From: Fidelibacterota bacterium
GTDB taxonomy: Bacteria > Fidelibacterota > Marinisomatia > Marinisomatales > TCS55
Assembly: GCA_002701875.1 (NCBI GenBank)
Contig: NZWI01000060.1
Span: 4,921 to 12,389, forward strand
Direction: 5' to 3'
DNA length: 7,469 bases
Each line of letters opens with the position of its first letter. Within the stretch, counting starts at the first letter, position 1. The notes below the pieces were generated by a model, which did not search any database, was not told where the DNA came from, and saw nothing but the letters and a program-made list of their open reading frames with translations. The translations under genes and the position numbers were made by a program. Below, one piece after another: positions 1 through 4,518 of the stretch.

Positions 1-227
1 TGCCATTGGAAACTAAATGATTCTATTCCTGCTAACCAATTTCCATATGCCAAACCTAATTGAGGAGCCCGATTAATTTGATTTAGTGCTGCTGGGTTTC
101 TCCAAACAGTATGAAAATACATCAAATCATAAGCAGATGGTGGCACTGAAAGGAACTGAGTGCCCGAACCTATTAATTGGGAAACAATAAAAAATAATGA
201 AACAATTTTATTAAAATGAGAATGCAT
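1..227 (-). CDS. Second PorV/PorQ-family protein, N-terminal fragment (3' end off the left edge)
   Basis: This frame runs from the ATG at 227 through the left edge without a stop, giving 75 complete codons. The product starts MHSHFNKIVSLFFIVSQLIG, a plausible signal peptide, followed by TQFLSVPPSAYDL (23-35) and WRNPAALNQI (42-51). These match the [QF]FL-x-[LVI]-P-x-SA and NPA-[AG]-L signatures of PorV/PorQ proteins; LGLAYGNWLAGIESFSFQW then reads as the first strands of a barrel. The PPSA context is closer to PorQ than to PorV, but the Gly-rich lGG usually found just after it is not evident. The start lies within the preceding gene and overlaps it by 17 bp; no Shine-Dalgarno is visible, so expression probably depends on translational coupling. 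Only about a quarter of the protein is in view, so PorQ versus generic family membership is uncertain. Confidence 0.75.
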   Translation of the reverse strand, partial: MHSHFNKIVSLFFIVSQLIGSGTQFLSVPPSAYDLMYFHTVWRNPAALNQINRAPQLGLAYGNWLAGIESFSFQW

Positions 228-1143
228 AGGTAAATACGTGAGCTGCCCCAGCTGGATTTTCAAAAACAAATGCGTAATCTAATCGTGCATCATTATCCTT
301 AAGAAAAGACCAGTCTATCCCAAATCCAACAGACATACGTCGATTACCTAATCCTGCACGAAAATAATAATTATCTAAATATGAATATTCAGTTCCAACG
401 CGAAGTGTGTAACCAATGCTTTCATTACCATTCATAATTATACCGCCATCTGCCGTAACATAAAATTTGTTGTAATTGAAAGTGGTTCCAGCACGATAAA
501 TTGTTGGAAATTGTTCCACATACTCTTTTCCTCGTTCAAAAACCTTATCCGTTTTCCAGTGATATCTAGAATTTAAATCCTGAACCATAAAAGCCAAGTT
601 TGCCCCTGATTTTGTTCGAATGAAAACTCCAAAATCCATTCCTATGCCTTTTCCAGCAACATCCATGGTATTCATTGGCAACTGATGTTTAAGAATTTTG
701 ACATTTAATCCAGCTGAAAACCATGGCATTATTTGTTGAGCAAAAGATATCATCATTGCATCCTCAGAAGTTGATAGATATTGAGTATGCTCACCTGCAC
801 TATTCCGCCCATCAATTTTATCCACCCCAGCACTAATCCAAGAAATACCAAGGCTTGCAGTTGGTGGTAATGGCATAGAAATATTCGTCGTTGTAAGTCG
901 GCGATCTAGTGGAAGAAAATGATGATTAAAACCAACTTGACGTTTTTCAAGAAATACCATTGAGGCAGGGTTATGATATGCAGCAAACCCTTCGTCAATC
1001 TCTGCTGTAAAAGCGCTCCCCATTCCCATTGAACGTGCCGAAGAACCCATTCTTAAAAAACTTCCTGCAAAAGAAGCATAATCTTGTGCAAGTACAAATG
1101 ATAGTAGAATCAAGTAAATAATATAAATTTTTAACAATCTCAT
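211..1143 (-). CDS. PorV/PorQ-family (UPF0164) outer-membrane beta-barrel protein, PorV-like
   Basis: PorV is the FadL-like barrel that partners SprA and shuttles T9SS cargo; this 310-residue protein belongs to the wider family. I chose the ATG at 1143 because it gives a clean signal peptide, MRLLKIYIIY then LILLSFVLA, with likely cleavage before Gln20, and because it forms a TAATG junction with the previous stop. An in-frame ATG at 1170 would add nine polar residues (MDQISRDQV) before the signal and a 28-bp overlap. The family signature follows the signal: GSFLRMGSSARSMGMGSAFT (27-46), then AAYHNPASM (54-62). The remainder consists of short amphipathic strands with Gly/aromatic alternation, ending in Phe310 as outer-membrane barrel proteins commonly do. 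Length is normal for the family. Whether it is the functional PorV of this SprA or a paralogue cannot be decided here. Confidence 0.88.
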   Translation of the reverse strand: MRLLKIYIIYLILLSFVLAQDYASFAGSFLRMGSSARSMGMGSAFTAEIDEGFAAYHNPASMVFLEKRQVGFNHHFLPLDRRLTTTNISMPLPPTASLGISWISAGVDKIDGRNSAGEHTQYLSTSEDAMMISFAQQIMPWFSAGLNVKILKHQLPMNTMDVAGKGIGMDFGVFIRTKSGANLAFMVQDLNSRYHWKTDKVFERGKEYVEQFPTIYRAGTTFNYNKFYVTADGGIIMNGNESIGYTLRVGTEYSYLDNYYFRAGLGNRRMSVGFGIDWSFLKDNDARLDYAFVFENPAGAAHVFTYAFSF

Positions 1144-2789
1144 TACTTGATCACGACTAATTTGATCCATTTAATTTTTTCGTCATATTCTAATCTGATA
1201 AAGTAGGTTCCATTGTCAACCAACCTACCATTCTTATCTTTTCCATCCCATTTTAATGACCCTGTGGTTGACTGCCGCCTATCAAATTGCTTTTGCAAAA
1301 CCGGTTCCATACCAAAATTAAAAATGTCCATTTTAACTACAAACGATGTTTTGACATCCGCATGGATATGAATATATCCAGATCCTCCAATTTGATTATG
1401 CTCATACGGTGAAAATGGATTTGGATAGGCATAAACTTTGTCTGCATCAAACCTAGTCCTGTATACCTGCCAATTAGTTCCATTCAAATCCATTCCTCGT
1501 GCCATCCCATCCCAAGACCCGATCCAAATTGTAGCAGATGATGAATAATAAGGTCTTGTATCATATGATACACCAACCACTTCTTGGCTGAGAATTTCAT
1601 CCATTTTGTATACACCTGTAGATCCTAATTTAATTGCTTGCTTTGCTGAATTATATTTTGCCCAAGGTTTAGCTACATCCATGGGGTCATCAGTAATAGT
1701 TTTCCATAATCCTGATTTACTAGCAACTAATACAACTGAATCAACTGCAGTGATATTATAAGCCCTCTCTCCAATTAATGTGGTGTGCCATGTATCACCA
1801 TTATCGATAGAAAAGCTAACGCCATTTTTTTCTCCGCTACTCGCAGAAACTGTAGCCGCCCAAATAACATTATATCCTTTGTATCTCTGAATCGCCAGAT
1901 CTACGACAAATCCACCAGATAATCCATTTTGAGTTGGAGTGTAATGGGTCCAGTTAACACATCCATTCGCGCCAATTAATCCACGATTAATTCCGTTAGC
2001 TGTTCCCACCCAAATTGTATCAGAGTACGCGATAACTGAAAAAGCTTTATGGTTATGATTTCCTCCATCTACAGGGTCACGAGGATTTAAATAAAAATTC
2101 TTTAAGACATATCCACTAGTGGTATTCTCATAACTGGCAGATTCACAAGTATATAATATCTGATCACCATCTTGCGGCAAGGGCACCCTCTCCCAAATTT
2201 TTTGAGTTACATTATATCTCCTTAAGCCACCAGCCCAACTAGTAATCCATATATAATTCCCAGAAATTGCAGCATCATAAGTAACATTTGCTTCTTTTAC
2301 TGTGATGGGTAATCCTTTAAAAAAACGTTTTGCAAAGGGAGCTAAAGAATCAGCTTTTGTATCTACTGGTTGTTGAAAATATGTCCAATCAATGGATTTC
2401 CCCGTAGCATCAGTAGAATATATCAATCCATTTCCAATGGTAATATCCTCACCACTTTTTGCAAATGCTGCAAACATTGATTTATTACTTACCGCTAGAG
2501 CAGTAACCCCTCCAGTAGGAGTCACATCTGTCAGTGAAGCAGAAACTTCAGATTTGGAATTAATGGTAAGTACCGATAATGTATCTCTTAATACTGCCAG
2601 CCCTGCCCCTGTGCCCAGCCAAAGTAAAGTATCTCCCTGCGGTACAATATCACTGATCATATTACTTTTAAGACCTTTATAGGCTGTACTATCAAAAGAA
2701 GATCTGTTTATCTTAAAGAGCCCTGGCAAAACACTTTGACCATAACTGAGGTTAAGGCAAAGAAGAATAAATAGTGATATCCTTTTCAT
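1143..2789 (-). CDS. Secreted beta-propeller protein with C-terminal FlgD-Ig-like (T9SS-type) sorting domain
   Basis: Probable exported surface or extracellular protein, 548 residues. Residues 1-17 form a signal peptide with likely cleavage after L-S-Y-G, leaving Gln18 first. Residues ~35-445 carry propeller blades of the two-component-regulator/sialidase-like kind: LLWLGTGAGLAVL (55-67), YIWITSWAGGLRRY (179-192), TIWVGTANGINRG (258-270), a perfect Asp-box S-x-D-x-G-x-T-W at 327-334, and TIWIGSWDGMARGM (420-433). Residues ~451-548 are a FlgD-Ig-like domain: VYAYPNPFSP, then LKWDGKDKNGRLVDNGTYF, ending IKWIKLVVIK. Such tails are known as T9SS sorting domains in FCB bacteria. Despite the propeller type there is no transmembrane segment, kinase or DNA-binding part, so it is not a sensor kinase. 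The blade ligand is unknown. ATGA overlap upstream and TAATG downstream place it inside the operon. Other possibilities are a structural surface protein or an adhesin. Confidence 0.85.
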   Translation of the reverse strand: MKRISLFILLCLNLSYGQSVLPGLFKINRSSFDSTAYKGLKSNMISDIVPQGDTLLWLGTGAGLAVLRDTLSVLTINSKSEVSASLTDVTPTGGVTALAVSNKSMFAAFAKSGEDITIGNGLIYSTDATGKSIDWTYFQQPVDTKADSLAPFAKRFFKGLPITVKEANVTYDAAISGNYIWITSWAGGLRRYNVTQKIWERVPLPQDGDQILYTCESASYENTTSGYVLKNFYLNPRDPVDGGNHNHKAFSVIAYSDTIWVGTANGINRGLIGANGCVNWTHYTPTQNGLSGGFVVDLAIQRYKGYNVIWAATVSASSGEKNGVSFSIDNGDTWHTTLIGERAYNITAVDSVVLVASKSGLWKTITDDPMDVAKPWAKYNSAKQAIKLGSTGVYKMDEILSQEVVGVSYDTRPYYSSSATIWIGSWDGMARGMDLNGTNWQVYRTRFDADKVYAYPNPFSPYEHNQIGGSGYIHIHADVKTSFVVKMDIFNFGMEPVLQKQFDRRQSTTGSLKWDGKDKNGRLVDNGTYFIRLEYDEKIKWIKLVVIK

Positions 2790-3607
2790 TTTACCACCAA
2801 TACCTTTTTAACTGTATCACTATAAGCGCTGGAAAGATCCTGTGCTTCAAAAGTCCAATGGTAAATTCCAACAAGTGCATTTTCATTAATCGATATAGTC
2901 CTTGAAAATTTTCCATCACCTTTTTGAAGGTCCCCAGACGAATCTTTCTCTCCATCATCATACAAAAAAATTGGATTCCCTCCATTCATCAGTGAGTCCT
3001 TACCAACATGATATGAACGAAAGAATACTCTTTTAACATCATCAATCCCATTTGGATCAGATACTGTTGCAGTCACAGAAAATTTTATAGTATTATAAAT
3101 ATTAGGGTCTGGGTTAGCGGTTGGACGCAAAACTGTATCTGGCACAACCACTGTACCAATTTTTGGACGGATATTCCCAAGTAAGAATATTAAAGATTGG
3201 GATACACTTTTCCCACCATATAAACCCATAATAGAAAAGAATATCGAATCCTTTGCTGAGGATGGAATAATGTTTTTTATTGAATCACTATGATTCATAA
3301 TTTTGCGACTATATAACTGATCTTGCGATATCATATCTCCCTTGGTACCATTATCAAAAAGACGAATAGTATCTGCTGTATCCGCTGAACTAACTCCCTG
3401 CCAAAGAATCATTAATGAGTCTAAGTTACTACCTTGATATTGACTAGAAGCGTATGCTGAAATAAAAAATTTATTCGATGCTTGTAAGTAATGAAAGTTC
3501 ACATCTGATATAGGATCTAATTCTTTAATCACACCAGTTTTTTCACAGCTTATCACCAAGCTAAGAAAAATAATTATTATAGTTAATGGTATTCTATTAT
3601 GTTTCAT
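2786..3607 (-). CDS. Lipoprotein with two Ig-like 'choice-of-anchor X'-type units
   Basis: I cannot assign a function. The 273-residue protein begins MKHNRIPLTI, then a hydrophobic run ending V-I-S-C21, a good lipobox, so it should be a lipid-anchored envelope protein. The rest looks all-beta and holds two related units. The first (~35-145) contains LFDNGTKGD (83-91) followed by QDQLYSRKI; the second (~165-273) contains LYDDGEKDSSGD (215-226) followed by KGDGKFSRTI. The shared pattern, L-[FY]-D-[ND]-G-x-K then GD, then D-x-[LF]-[YF]-S-R, resembles the acidic signature of choice-of-anchor X and related Ig-like domains of surface proteins; the acidic loops could bind calcium (inference). The second unit also has TATVSDPNGIDDVKRVFF (179-196), typical of Ig-like folds. 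Both neighbours overlap it by ATGA. Its operon position suggests an accessory envelope role connected with secretion, but this is not shown. Confidence 0.8.
   Translation of the reverse strand: MKHNRIPLTIIIIFLSLVISCEKTGVIKELDPISDVNFHYLQASNKFFISAYASSQYQGSNLDSLMILWQGVSSADTADTIRLFDNGTKGDMISQDQLYSRKIMNHSDSIKNIIPSSAKDSIFFSIMGLYGGKSVSQSLIFLLGNIRPKIGTVVVPDTVLRPTANPDPNIYNTIKFSVTATVSDPNGIDDVKRVFFRSYHVGKDSLMNGGNPIFLYDDGEKDSSGDLQKGDGKFSRTISINENALVGIYHWTFEAQDLSSAYSDTVKKVLVVK
2793..2798 (-). promoter_or_regulatory. Possible ribosome-binding sequence GGTGGT before the propeller gene
   Basis: On the minus strand GGTGGT lies a few bases before the ATG at 2789, within the last codons of the lipoprotein gene. 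It is a modest Shine-Dalgarno-like match and, with the ATGA stop-start overlap, supports this start. It also encodes part of the lipoprotein tail, so the match could be incidental. Confidence 0.35.
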
Positions 3608-4518
3608 TTTTGCTCATAAATATGGTGAACCATTAATGTACCAACTTCTCCCAATCCTTTGGGAGAACAATTTTGTACAATATCATTTTTAGTATGATGG
3701 TAGTTGGCAGTTTCATTAGGGTAATCAAAATCAATAATATCTATTGCTGGAATTCCTGCAATTTCATAAAGAGGAACATGATCATCAAAAATCATATGTC
3801 GAGCTCTTTTTTTGAATGATTTAAGACCCAAAGACTCAGCTTTTTGCCAAAGTTCCATTACCAATGAGGGGTTCTGTTCATATGAAAATCGTTCTATATA
3901 GAATTCTGGTTCCCTATCTCCAATCATATCAAGGTTAATTGCATAATTAGGATATGGTATTGGAATATTCTTAGCAAAATATTGTGATCCTTTACAATAT
4001 GACCAATTATCGCCACTCGTGCCATAATCTTCAGCATCAAATAAAACTAGATTAACACCAATTTTTGGTTTTTCTTTCTTTAAGATATGGGCTAATTCGA
4101 TTAAAACAGCAACTCCACTAGCTCCATCATTGGCTCCTAGAATAGGTTGGTTTTTACCCATAATATCTCTGCCTCTATCTCCCCATGGTCTAGTATCCCA
4201 ATGTGCAGAAATCATTATCTGTTTAGATGCTTTCAAATTAAACCGGGCAATGACGTTATTCATTTCTACTTTTATACCTGTACGAGGCATCTTTTCTACA
4301 AAAGACTGTGTCATTACAGTATCAGCTAAAGGCGTTAATGTTTTCAAATAGTAATCAAGAACCTTACGATGACCTTCTGATCCAGGATTCCTAGGTCCAA
4401 AATCACACTGAGCTATTAAATGTTCAAATGCATTTTCTGCATTAAAATCTGGAACTTTTGTCTGACAACCAACAAAAGTGATACATAATAGATATCCAAT
4501 ATTTATTATTATTTTCAT
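3604..4518 (-). CDS. M28-family lipoprotein, probable glutaminyl-peptide cyclotransferase (glutaminyl cyclase)
   Basis: Predicted to cyclise N-terminal Gln of exported proteins to pyroglutamate. This 304-residue protein starts with a short hydrophobic signal ending F-V-G-C18, a lipobox, so it is probably membrane-anchored outside the cytoplasm. M28 features in order: FGPRNPGSEGH (40-50), typical of bacterial QCs; AHWDTRPWGD with H106 and D108; GANDGASG with D131; LFDAEDYG with E163 (candidate catalytic acid) and D164 (metal ligand); NLDMIGD with D197; FDDHVPL (244-250), resembling the DDHIPF segment of animal QC; and YHHTKND with H274/H275 as the last ligand. The AHWDTRP and DDHVP motifs favour QC over a true aminopeptidase, but ordinary M28 aminopeptidase activity cannot be excluded by reading. 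The start overlaps the SprA stop by one base and the stop overlaps the next start by four. All expected active-site residues are present. Confidence 0.85.
   Translation of the reverse strand: MKIIINIGYLLCITFVGCQTKVPDFNAENAFEHLIAQCDFGPRNPGSEGHRKVLDYYLKTLTPLADTVMTQSFVEKMPRTGIKVEMNNVIARFNLKASKQIMISAHWDTRPWGDRGRDIMGKNQPILGANDGASGVAVLIELAHILKKEKPKIGVNLVLFDAEDYGTSGDNWSYCKGSQYFAKNIPIPYPNYAINLDMIGDREPEFYIERFSYEQNPSLVMELWQKAESLGLKSFKKRARHMIFDDHVPLYEIAGIPAIDIIDFDYPNETANYHHTKNDIVQNCSPKGLGEVGTLMVHHIYEQK

Noticed and set aside
2392..2682. Plus-strand open frame of 96 codons.
   Set aside because: Lies wholly opposite the propeller gene, whose protein has clear domains; the plus product has no recognisable motif.
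1143..2789. Propeller repeats suggested a hybrid two-component sensor.
   Set aside because: No transmembrane helix, histidine kinase, receiver or DNA-binding domain follows the propeller; a FlgD-Ig-like tail does.
2791..2985. Minus-strand open frame of 64 codons in another frame.
   Set aside because: Nested inside the 3' end of the Ig-like lipoprotein gene, which carries the motif-bearing frame; product is low in recognisable features.
4130..4351. Two overlapping plus-strand open frames (4130-4351 and 4147-4329).
   Set aside because: Both are antisense to the conserved active-site region of the QC-like gene and look like shadows.
3604..4518. Annotation as a general M28 aminopeptidase.
   Set aside because: AHWDTRP, the FGPRNPGS start and DDHVPL point to the QC branch; kept as an alternative rather than the main call.
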